Shown here one piece after another: positions 6,608-13,190 of a DNA stretch of 16,200 nt. The stretch is from Campylobacterales bacterium (GTDB lineage Bacteria; Campylobacterota; Campylobacteria; Campylobacterales; Hydrogenimonadaceae). Both the position numbers and the translations under genes were made by a program. The notes under the pieces are model-generated. The model did not search any database. It worked only from the letters and a program-made list of their open reading frames with translations, and had not been told where the DNA came from. The stretch covers positions 1 through 16,200 of the forward strand of contig JAMONQ010000044.1 of assembly GCA_027065635.1 (NCBI GenBank). Direction: 5' to 3'. How positions within the stretch are numbered: the first letter of the stretch is position 1; each line of letters starts with the position of its first letter.

Positions 6608-7429
6608 ATGGAGAGTTTGAAAGCGGCAAGGCGATTTATGGATGAGGCGGATGCGCTTCTTGTTACTGCCGGTGCAGGGATGGGTGTGGACTCCGGGCTT
6701 CCTGACTTTAGAGGCAACGAGGGGTTTTGGCGCGCCTATCCGGAGGCAAAAAGGCTTGGGCTCAGTTTTGTGGAGCTTGCCAATCCCATGTGGTTCGAGA
6801 GTGATCCGGCGCTTGCGTGGGCATTTTACGGACATAGACTGCACCTATACAGAGAGACGACACCTCATGAGGGTTTTTCACTACTTCTTGATATAGCGAG
6901 AGAGAAAAAGGAGTGGTTCGTCTTTACGTCGAATGTAGACGGTCAGTTTCAAAAGGCCGGTTTCGACGAAGATAGAATCGTCGAGTGTCACGGCAGCATC
7001 CATCATCTTCAGTGTACGGTATGCAGTAGCGGCATATGGCCGGCAGACGGAGTGTATATAGATATCGACAAGGAGCGTTTTCGTGCCAAAAGCTGGCCTG
7101 CGTGCGATGCTTGCAAGGCTACGGCGAGGCCAAACATTCTGATGTTCGGAGATTGGGGATGGGACGGAAGCCGTACTCAGGCGCAGGAGGAGAGATTCGA
7201 TGACTTTTTGCAAAGAGTCGTACTGAACGGGCTCAAGCTCTGCATCGTTGAAATCGGTGCAGGTACCGCCGTACCTACAGTACGGCTAACCGGAGAGCGT
7301 GTGGCCGGACGGTTTGGCGGCAGGCTCATTAGGATAAATCCGGCGGAGCCCGAAATAGAGCCGGCACTTGGGGTTGGGCTGGCGATGGGCGGGCTCGATG
7401 GCATAAGAGCTCTTGTAGAGGAGGCCTGA
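6608..7429 (+). CDS. Sir2-family NAD-dependent protein deacylase (sirtuin)
   Basis: A 273-residue stand-alone sirtuin that would remove acyl groups from protein lysines while consuming NAD. The NAD-binding start reads VTAGAGMGVDSGLPDFRG (19-36), a bacterial variant of GAGxSxxSGIPDFRG. TSNVDGQFQKAG (107-118) corresponds to TQNVDxLHxxAG, ECHGS places the catalytic His at 128, and the zinc site is Cys136/Cys139 plus Cys166/Cys169. ARPNILMFGD (173-182) and the GAGTAVPTVR loop complete the fold. The thioredoxin-like gene diverges upstream, and the lipoprotein start follows one base after the stop. The ATG is the first in frame; AAGGA at 6588-6592 is somewhat distant. No nuclease or other effector domain is fused, so this is not an obvious defence sirtuin. 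Confidence 0.92.
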   Translation: MESLKAARRFMDEADALLVTAGAGMGVDSGLPDFRGNEGFWRAYPEAKRLGLSFVELANPMWFESDPALAWAFYGHRLHLYRETTPHEGFSLLLDIAREKKEWFVFTSNVDGQFQKAGFDEDRIVECHGSIHHLQCTVCSSGIWPADGVYIDIDKERFRAKSWPACDACKATARPNILMFGDWGWDGSRTQAQEERFDDFLQRVVLNGLKLCIVEIGAGTAVPTVRLTGERVAGRFGGRLIRINPAEPEIEPALGVGLAMGGLDGIRALVEEA

Positions 7430-7430
7430 A

Positions 7431-7730
7431 ATGAAGATGGATACAATTTTAAAAGCATCCGCTCTGCTCTTTGGAGTGATACTTTTTACCGGCTGTCCAT
7501 CCGAACAGAGCTATCTGTCCAAACATTCGAAAGCCTTCGTGGAAGGTTATAGGGCCGGATGCGAAAATGCCGAGGAGATGGTGGCGAACAGTTTTGTGGA
7601 AAAGGCGAACGATACACCCAGATACAAAGAGGACTCCGAGTATGCAAGGGGGTGGGACGACGGGTATTCGCGCTGCTATGCAAATGCGCAGATGGAACAG
7701 GATCTTGAGATACCGGAAATCTTTAAATAG
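7431..7730 (+). CDS. Small predicted lipoprotein with two G-Y-x-C-x-N-A modules
   Basis: A 99-residue protein I do not recognise. Residues 1-22 look like a lipoprotein signal: basic start, hydrophobic core and lipobox LFTGC, with Cys22 as the lipidation site, so it should be membrane-anchored on the periplasmic side. The mature part is short and hydrophilic and holds two similar modules: EGYRAGCENA (38-47) and DGYSRCYANA (77-86), each with Gly-Tyr, a Cys and Asn-Ala. Cys44 and Cys82 could form a disulfide. AGAGGAGG at 7417-7424, inside the end of the Sir2 gene, is a strong Shine-Dalgarno six bases before the ATG; the ATG at 7437 is an alternative. The pair with Sir2 is presumably co-transcribed, but the functional link is unknown. 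Confidence 0.75.
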   Translation: MKMDTILKASALLFGVILFTGCPSEQSYLSKHSKAFVEGYRAGCENAEEMVANSFVEKANDTPRYKEDSEYARGWDDGYSRCYANAQMEQDLEIPEIFK

Positions 7731-7735
7731 TCGAT

Positions 7736-7761
7736 AGTCTCGCGGATGAAAAGGCGGGACT
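7736..7761. terminator. Stem-loop between convergent genes, possible shared terminator
   Basis: AGTCTCGC (7736-7743) pairs with GCGGGACT (7754-7761), eight pairs with one G-U, around a ten-base loop. It fills the 32-base gap between the ends of the lipoprotein gene (+) and the uup gene (-). Neither side has a proper T run, so termination may rely on other factors or the stem may protect 3' ends. Confidence 0.4.
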
Positions 7762-7762
7762 C

Positions 7763-9712
7763 TTATCCCTCCAGCTCCTCTTGCAACTCCAGAAGCTCGA
7801 GGTAGCGATCAGCCTTTAGATTATACTCGACTTCAAGTTCGTTCAACTCATCCGTCAGATCCTGGATCCCTTTTTCCATATAGCACTCCGGGTCGGCCAG
7901 ACATCCGTTTATTTCGGCGATACGGTTTTCGAGCCGCTCTATCTCTTCGGGCAACATCTCGAGCTCCCGCTGCTCTTTGTAACTGAGTTTTTTCTTCTTT
8001 TTGACAGCAGGCCTATGATCGCTACTCGATTCACTCTTTTTGGCTTGCAGATCGCGTTCGAAGTGTTCGAGACTTTTGAGCTCTTTTTCGATAGCCAGAA
8101 ATTCGGAGTATGGCTGGTAACTCTCCTCCACGATACCATGACCCTTGAAGATGAAGAGTTTTTTGGCAATCTTGTCTACGAAGTAGCGGTCGTGGCTTAC
8201 GAAGATGAGTGCACCGGAAAAGCCGAGCAGATACTCTTCGAGAATATTTATCGTAGGGATATCGAGGTCGTTTGTCGGTTCGTCGAGAATAAGGCAGTCG
8301 ACCTTTTTGGTAAAAAGTAGCGCAAGAGCGACACGGTTCTTTTCACCGCCGCTTAAGACACCTATCTTCTTGTCGAGGTACTCCTTCGGGAAAAGAAAGT
8401 TTTTCAGATAGCCGTATACGTGCATATTCTTTCCCTGAACATCTACACGGTCTCCACCGAAAGGACAGAAGGTTTCGATGAGGTTCTTTTCGTCGTCGAG
8501 CATTTCTCTATGCTGGTCGAAGTAGCCTATTTTGAAATCTCCCCGTTTTATAACACCGCCGTCGGGCTTCTCCCTGCCGAGCAGCAGATGCAAGAAGGTA
8601 GATTTTCCGCTGCCGTTCTTGCCCACGATGGCTATGCGGTCTTTTTGCAGTATCCGGTTGGAAAAGTTGTGGATCAACTCCTTGTCGCCGAGCCGTTTTT
8701 GAAGATGTTCTATTTCGAACAGGACCTTTTTGCGGCTGATACTCTCTTCACGGTTGAAGTGGTGTTTTTCACGCTCGAGTTCCAGTTTGATCTTGCGGAT
8801 TGCGGATGGATTCTTTTTCGCCTGCTCACGCATCTCGAGTACCCGTTTTTTTCGCCCTTCGTTACGCTTGAGTCTCGCCTTTACACCGCGGCGAAGCCAC
8901 TCCTCTTCGGCTTTGAGAAGTTTCAGGAGATTTTCGTGCTCTTTCGCCATCGCATGCAGAAGCTGCTCTTTTTGTTGCAGATAGCTTTCGTAGCCGCCTT
9001 TGAAGCTTCTGAGGCTATGATCGTCTATCTCGACGGTCCGCGTAGCTATTCGGTCGATGAAATAGCGGTCGTGAGAGATTAGAAGAAGTGTGAACTTCTC
9101 TTTCAAAAGCAGATCTTCCAAAAATTCCACCATGTAGACATCCAGATGGTTCGTAGGCTCATCCAGCATCAGGATATCCGGTTTTTTAAGAAGCAAAGAA
9201 GCGAGTGCCACCCGTCTTTGCTCTCCGCCGCTCAACAGATTTACCGGACGCGACTCGTATGTTTTCAGATCGAACTCTTTTAGGATACGCTCGATCTTGT
9301 CATCGAGATTCCAGGCATTGTGGTAGTCGAGAAACGCGGTAAGTTTTGCGTGTTCCTCCAGCAGAGATCTGTTTTCGAAGTCGGTCGCGAGCTCTATTGA
9401 AACCTCTTCATATCTCGATTTTGCCGCCTGAATTTCTGTAAGCTCCTTTTCTATCGCTTCTCTTACGGTTATTCCCGGCTCAAAAAGAGGCTGCTGCGAA
9501 AGCATCTCTATGCGTATTCCCTGCCTGACGATACGTTTGCCGGCGTCCGGTTCTATCTCACCGCTGACGATCTTCATCAGCGTACTCTTGCCGCTGCCGT
9601 TTCTACCGACTATCACGATTCTTTCATATTCATCGATATGAAAGTTTATACCCTTGAATATGACTTGCGATTCGAACTGTTTGTCCACTTCCAGTAGATC
9701 GACGAGTGCCAT
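7763..9712 (-). CDS. uup: ABC-F family ATPase, Uup type
   Basis: A 649-residue soluble protein with two ABC ATPase domains and no membrane segments. Domain 1 has Walker A GRNGSGKST (36-44), signature LSGGEQRR (160-167) and Walker B ILMLDEPTNHLD (180-191). The linker (about 245-340) is charged and helical and includes EEEWLRRGVKARLKRNEGR, diagnostic for Uup. Domain 2 has GKNGSGKST (364-372), LSGGEKNR (453-460), and LILDEPTNDLD (474-484). A lysine-rich stretch (571-575) leads into a C-terminal coiled coil (about 580-645), a DNA-binding element in E. coli Uup. ABC-F proteins act on the ribosome rather than in transport; Uup is also tied to replication-fork and branched-DNA processing. The gene stands alone, convergent with the lipoprotein gene and divergent from the M48 gene. 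Confidence 0.92.
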   Translation of the reverse strand: MALVDLLEVDKQFESQVIFKGINFHIDEYERIVIVGRNGSGKSTLMKIVSGEIEPDAGKRIVRQGIRIEMLSQQPLFEPGITVREAIEKELTEIQAAKSRYEEVSIELATDFENRSLLEEHAKLTAFLDYHNAWNLDDKIERILKEFDLKTYESRPVNLLSGGEQRRVALASLLLKKPDILMLDEPTNHLDVYMVEFLEDLLLKEKFTLLLISHDRYFIDRIATRTVEIDDHSLRSFKGGYESYLQQKEQLLHAMAKEHENLLKLLKAEEEWLRRGVKARLKRNEGRKKRVLEMREQAKKNPSAIRKIKLELEREKHHFNREESISRKKVLFEIEHLQKRLGDKELIHNFSNRILQKDRIAIVGKNGSGKSTFLHLLLGREKPDGGVIKRGDFKIGYFDQHREMLDDEKNLIETFCPFGGDRVDVQGKNMHVYGYLKNFLFPKEYLDKKIGVLSGGEKNRVALALLFTKKVDCLILDEPTNDLDIPTINILEEYLLGFSGALIFVSHDRYFVDKIAKKLFIFKGHGIVEESYQPYSEFLAIEKELKSLEHFERDLQAKKSESSSDHRPAVKKKKKLSYKEQRELEMLPEEIERLENRIAEINGCLADPECYMEKGIQDLTDELNELEVEYNLKADRYLELLELQEELEG

Positions 9713-9778
9713 GAGAGCCTTTTCTTACAAAGTAAATATATATGTACAAATTGAAAAGAGATTTTAACCTAACTTGGC

Positions 9779-9784
9779 TATAAT
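9779..9784 (+). promoter_or_regulatory. Putative -10 box for the M48-prmC-DUF4149-mlaF operon
   Basis: A perfect TATAAT followed by C lies in the 123-base divergent gap, 57 bases ahead of the M48 start. TTGAAA at 9751-9756 resembles a -35 box but is 22 bases away, too far for normal use. The gap holds an A/T-rich stretch on the uup side and the short open frame described at 9803-9845 on the other. Confidence 0.55.
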
Positions 9785-9802
9785 CACCATTATTTTGAGA
9801 CA

Positions 9803-9845
9803 GGGGGAGGAGTCTATCATGAAAGGTTTTGACAGATGGGTATGA
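9803..9845 (+). other. Strong Shine-Dalgarno plus eight-codon leader ORF overlapping the M48 start
   Basis: GGGGGAGGAG (9803-9812) stands six bases ahead of ATG at 9819, which opens an eight-codon frame, MKGFDRWV, ending with TGA at 9843-9845. That stop overlaps the second possible M48 start (ATG at 9842, sharing ATGA) and runs past the first (9836). The protease frame itself has only AAAGG (9822-9826) nearby. The best ribosome site therefore serves the mini-frame, which suggests a coupled leader peptide. A one-base sequencing or assembly error that separates this site from the protease frame is an alternative. Confidence 0.35.
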
Positions 9846-11089
9846 TCGAACTGCTCTCCCTCGTTTTTTTCCTCTATGTACTGGTAAAGATCTATATAAG
9901 TGTAATGCAGATCGGCTTCGTCGCCCGCGCAAAACATATGAATCCGGTCCTGATGACTCCGAGTAGATATATCAAGGCGGCCAACTACCTGATTTCTACT
10001 GAGCGGATCAAGATCGTAGAGACGTTGATAGAGTATGCTCTTTTCCTCTTCTGGCTCTCGTGGGGTATAAGATGGCTCGATACGCTGACCTGGAATATGA
10101 ACCCTATCCTCCAGGCGGTTGTGGCTGTGAACCTCTTTCTGATCGTAAACTATATAGTGGAGCTTCCTTTTACCATCTACAAGACCTTCGTAATCGATGA
10201 GCGCTTCAAGTTCAACAATATGACTCCGGAGCTATTCATAAGTGACCAGATAAAGAGCGGACTTTTGACTCTGGCAATCGCTTCTCTTCTGAGTGCGGCG
10301 ATAGCCTGGATCATCATGTATGTACCTATGTGGTGGCTATTTAGCTTTTTGCTTGTTTTTGCTGTGATCGTCCTTGTAAATCTTCTCTATCCCACACTCA
10401 TAGCTCCGATGTTCAACAAATTCACCCCGCTGCAAAACGAAGAGCTCGATGCCAAGATAAGGGAGCTGCTCGAAAGAAGCGGATTTGAGAGCGAGGGTGT
10501 CTATGTGGTGGACGCCAGCAAGAGGGATGCAAGGTTGAATGCCTACTTCGGAGGTCTCGGAAAGAGCAAGCGTGTCGTACTTTTTGATACTCTGCTGCAA
10601 AAATTGAGCGACAGGGAGTTGTTGGCCGTTCTGGGTCATGAGCTCGGTCACTTCAAACATCACGATATATATAAAAACATCGCTATGCTTGGAACCATCC
10701 TCTTCGTAGGTTTTTATATCTTCGGCCATATTCCGACAAGCTTTTTCATGGAACTTGGCGTCAGAGAGACACCTGCGATGCTGATGGTGCTTTTCATGCT
10801 TCTGATTTCCGTCTTTCTGTTTATCTTTATGCCTGTCATCAGCTTTATTAGCCGTAAAAACGAGTACGAGGCCGATCGTTATGCGGCGCAGCTTTGCGAT
10901 GCGTCCGACCTTGCGAGTGCTCTCAAAAAACTGGTCGAAGAGAACCAGAGTTTTCCCAAGGCTCATCCGCTGACGATATTTTTCTACTACTCACATCCTC
11001 CGATAGTAGAGCGGCTCAAGGCTCTCGGAGACAAGAGCGTAGTCGATACCAAGAGTGATGAAGCGCTCAAGGGAGAGTGCAGTCTGTGA
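9836..11089 (+). CDS. M48-family integral membrane zinc metalloprotease (Ste24/HtpX-like)
   Basis: A 417-residue membrane protease. Hydrophobic segments are visible at about 4-24, 64-82, 92-118, 142-162, 165-190, 284-300 and 313-338. The zinc site is HELGH (268-272) between the later segments, with the third ligand in the ExxxD motif of RKNEYEADRYA (Glu343, Asp347). SHPPIVERLKAL (386-397) is the usual C-terminal block. The extended N-terminal membrane part resembles CAAX protease 1/Ste24 more than the shorter HtpX. Bacterial members are thought to degrade or process membrane proteins in quality control; the substrate is unknown. It is the first gene of a four-gene operon. The start could be ATG 9836 (AAAGG nine bases upstream) or ATG 9842. 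Confidence 0.9.
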   Translation: MGMIELLSLVFFLYVLVKIYISVMQIGFVARAKHMNPVLMTPSRYIKAANYLISTERIKIVETLIEYALFLFWLSWGIRWLDTLTWNMNPILQAVVAVNLFLIVNYIVELPFTIYKTFVIDERFKFNNMTPELFISDQIKSGLLTLAIASLLSAAIAWIIMYVPMWWLFSFLLVFAVIVLVNLLYPTLIAPMFNKFTPLQNEELDAKIRELLERSGFESEGVYVVDASKRDARLNAYFGGLGKSKRVVLFDTLLQKLSDRELLAVLGHELGHFKHHDIYKNIAMLGTILFVGFYIFGHIPTSFFMELGVRETPAMLMVLFMLLISVFLFIFMPVISFISRKNEYEADRYAAQLCDASDLASALKKLVEENQSFPKAHPLTIFFYYSHPPIVERLKALGDKSVVDTKSDEALKGECSL

Positions 11090-11913
11090 CGATTGAGGAG
11101 GCTTTGAAAAAGGCTTCTGCAATGCTTGTGGGTGTTGCCCAAAGGCCCCGGCTCGAGGCTGAAATACTGATGGGGTTTCATCTTGGGTGGGATCGAAGCC
11201 GGCTGCACGCTCATGGCGGAGAGTGCATAAAGGAACATGGGCTATACTTCGATCTTGTCCGCAGGCGTGTCGCCAACGAGCCTGTAGAGTATATTACCGG
11301 TAGAGTCTCTTTCTATGATATAGAGCTTGAAGTGGGCAGAGGAGTGCTCATAGCGCGTCCCGAGACCGAGCTGCTTGTCGAAAAGGCCGCTTCTGTCATA
11401 TCTTCTTGCGGTATAGAGCGTATGGCCGAGATAGGTATCGGAAGCGGAGCGGTCAGTATCGTTCTTGCACGCAAGTTTCCCGATCTGCATATTGTAGCTA
11501 CCGATATAAGCGGATCCGCTATCGAGTATGCCAAAAGGAATATTGCACGTTACGGCCTCTCCGACCGTATAGAGCTACTCGAGTGCAATCTGCTCGATGG
11601 TGTCGGCGCCGATATACAGATGCTGGTTTCGAATCCGCCATACATTGCCAGGAGTTTCAAATTGCCGGCACCGCTCGATTATGAACCTGAAAATGCGCTG
11701 ATCGGCGGTGAACGTGGAGATGAACTTTTGCTGAAGATCATCGATACGGCATACGAACGGCAAATTCCACATCTTCTGTGCGAGATGGGGTATGATCAGA
11801 GAATCTCGATAGAGTCCTACTGCAAGCAAAAAGGTTACGGTCAGCCCGATTTCTATAAGGATCTGGCGGCTCTTGATAGAGGATTTTATCTGAAACTGAA
11901 AGGAAAGCAATGA
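11086..11913 (+). CDS. prmC: Peptide chain release factor glutamine methyltransferase PrmC (HemK)
   Basis: SAM-dependent methyltransferase that modifies the glutamine of the GGQ motif in release factors 1 and 2. The N-terminal helical domain is followed by the YITGRVSFYDIEL segment and ARPETELLVE, both typical of PrmC. The SAM loop reads EIGIGSGAVSIVLA and the substrate-binding NPPY lies at 183-186. Two GTG codons can start the frame. I prefer 11086: AAGGGAGAG just upstream is well placed, the codon overlaps the M48 stop (GTGA), and translation begins MTIEEALKKAS as in homologues, giving 275 residues. GTG at 11077 would add three residues but lies within the Shine-Dalgarno. The stop overlaps the next gene's start by four bases (ATGA). 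Confidence 0.94.
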   Translation: MTIEEALKKASAMLVGVAQRPRLEAEILMGFHLGWDRSRLHAHGGECIKEHGLYFDLVRRRVANEPVEYITGRVSFYDIELEVGRGVLIARPETELLVEKAASVISSCGIERMAEIGIGSGAVSIVLARKFPDLHIVATDISGSAIEYAKRNIARYGLSDRIELLECNLLDGVGADIQMLVSNPPYIARSFKLPAPLDYEPENALIGGERGDELLLKIIDTAYERQIPHLLCEMGYDQRISIESYCKQKGYGQPDFYKDLAALDRGFYLKLKGKQ

Positions 11914-12413
11914 AAAAGCCAAGCTCCCCCATAGAGCTTTCTATGCCTAAATATTTATGGATCCCGTATCTTATATTGCTTGGAATCACACTCGGAGTCG
12001 CTATTTGCGCCGGAGTTTTTGCCGCCCCGGTGATCTTTCATGCCGACGATCTGCTTGGCGGCGGAGTGCTCACCCACTATCAGGAGGGTCTTGTGATGAC
12101 ACAGATTTTCCTCAAGATCAATATAGTCGTAAATGTCACCTGTGTTGCGATCCTCGTGGCCGAAGGATACCACTTCATACGCTTCTACCGTGACCAGATC
12201 ACCTTCTACAGCGCCTTTGTGACCGTATGGAGCGGGTTTATGTTCACACTCTACTATACTCCGCAGATTTTGGAGTTTCAGGCGCAGGGTGAATCGATCC
12301 TGAAGAACGAACTCTTTCAGAAAGCGCATATAGCGTCTGAGTGGGATTTCAAGATCTTTGTGGTAGCATTGACGATACTTTTGGGACGATATCTTTACAG
12401 AAAGATCGTCTGA
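11910..12413 (+). CDS. DUF4149-like small integral membrane protein
   Basis: A 167-residue inner-membrane protein with four hydrophobic segments: about 16-43, 68-90, 98-118 and 146-164. The first contains LGVAICAGVFAAPVIF, and the layout, including FMFTLYYTPQIL in the third segment, resembles the DUF4149/TMEM205-like family, whose function is not established. The ATG overlaps the prmC stop (ATGA), with AAAGGA a few bases upstream. The ABC ATPase gene starts twelve bases after its stop. That position invites the idea that it is the membrane partner of the ATPase, but it is much shorter than an MlaE permease and shows no ABC permease motif, so this stays speculative. The family name is from pattern recognition only. 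Confidence 0.7.
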   Translation: MKKPSSPIELSMPKYLWIPYLILLGITLGVAICAGVFAAPVIFHADDLLGGGVLTHYQEGLVMTQIFLKINIVVNVTCVAILVAEGYHFIRFYRDQITFYSAFVTVWSGFMFTLYYTPQILEFQAQGESILKNELFQKAHIASEWDFKIFVVALTILLGRYLYRKIV

Positions 12414-12425
12414 CGAGGTGGAGGG

Positions 12426-13184
12426 ATGATTGAGATCAAGGGGTTAAAGAAGAGTTTTGGCTCCAAACATGTGTTAAAAGGGGTCGATCTTACGATCCCC
12501 AAAGGTAAGACAACAGTGATTCTCGGGCTATCAGGCGGCGGAAAATCTACTATTATAAAACATATCGTAGGATTGCTCAAGCCGGATGAGGGTGAGATAT
12601 GGGTCGATGGCGAGGAGATCAGCCGTGCCGATGCAAAAGAGCTCAGACGGATCAGAAAAAAGGTCGGGTTTCTCTTTCAAAGCGGTGCACTCTTTGACAG
12701 TATGAACGTTTTTGAAAATGTGGCTTTTCCTCTGCGTGAGCATACCGATATGAAAGAGGAGGCTATAAGAGAGAGGGTTGTAGAGAGGCTTGAGATGGTA
12801 GCTTTGAAGCCCAAAGAGGTGATGCATCTTTTCCCGGACGAGCTTAGCGGCGGTATGCGCAAGCGTGTCGGTCTGGCGCGTACAATCGTACTGGACCCGC
12901 AGATCATTCTTTACGATGAGCCTACCAGCGGTCTCGATCCGATTACAAGCGATCTTATTTCACAGATGATCATTCATCTCAAAAAGAGGCTCGGAGTGAC
13001 ATCTGTATTGATTTCTCACGATATCAAGGAGAGTTTCAAGGCGGGTGACTACTTTGTGATGCTTTATGACGGAAAGATTATCGAGAGAGGAGATGCCGAA
13101 CACTTCAGGCATACGAAAAACCCATACGTAAGACAGTTCCTGGACGGGAAGAGTGAGGGTCCCATCCAGTTTCAGGAGCGTTGA
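12426..13184 (+). CDS. mlaF: MlaF-type ABC transporter ATP-binding protein
   Basis: A 252-residue single ABC ATPase. Motifs: Walker A GLSGGGKST (34-42), Q-loop FLFQSGALFDSMNVFENVAF (from 82), signature LSGGM (140-144), Walker B IILYDEPTSGLDP (160-172) and the switch histidine in ISHD (His198). The Q-loop text and FPLREHTDMK are characteristic of MlaF (also Ttg2A, or IamA in Campylobacter), the ATPase of MCE systems that move phospholipids between inner and outer membrane. Usually MlaE (permease) and MlaD (MCE) genes sit beside it; here the upstream neighbour is the DUF4149-like gene and ftsZ converges six bases downstream. The partners must be elsewhere or this ATPase has another one. GAGG at 12415-12418 suits the ATG. 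Symbol given by similarity. Confidence 0.85.
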   Translation: MIEIKGLKKSFGSKHVLKGVDLTIPKGKTTVILGLSGGGKSTIIKHIVGLLKPDEGEIWVDGEEISRADAKELRRIRKKVGFLFQSGALFDSMNVFENVAFPLREHTDMKEEAIRERVVERLEMVALKPKEVMHLFPDELSGGMRKRVGLARTIVLDPQIILYDEPTSGLDPITSDLISQMIIHLKKRLGVTSVLISHDIKESFKAGDYFVMLYDGKIIERGDAEHFRHTKNPYVRQFLDGKSEGPIQFQER

Positions 13185-13190
13185 GCCGTA

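Noticed and set aside
6608..7429. Sir2 as part of an anti-phage defence system (for example a Thoeris-, DSR- or Sir2-Argonaute-like system)
   Set aside because: The protein is a plain single-domain sirtuin with the catalytic His and zinc cysteines of a deacylase. No TIR, Argonaute, HerA or nuclease gene is nearby, and the neighbours are housekeeping genes.
8420..9082. A 220-codon open frame on the + strand opposite uup
   Set aside because: It is antisense to the linker and second ATPase domain of a clear Uup gene and has no protein-like motifs of its own.
7763..9712. The ABC-F gene as an antibiotic-resistance (ARE) ribosomal protection protein
   Set aside because: The linker text and C-terminal coiled coil match Uup, a housekeeping ABC-F type, and there is no leader attenuator or resistance context.
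10337..10966. A 209-codon open frame on the - strand opposite the M48 protease gene
   Set aside because: The + strand encodes the conserved HELGH and ExxxD protease; the antisense frame shows no family features.
11077..11079. GTG as the prmC start
   Set aside because: It overlaps the likely Shine-Dalgarno. GTG at 11086 has correct spacing, a GTGA overlap with the previous stop, and an N-terminus matching homologues.
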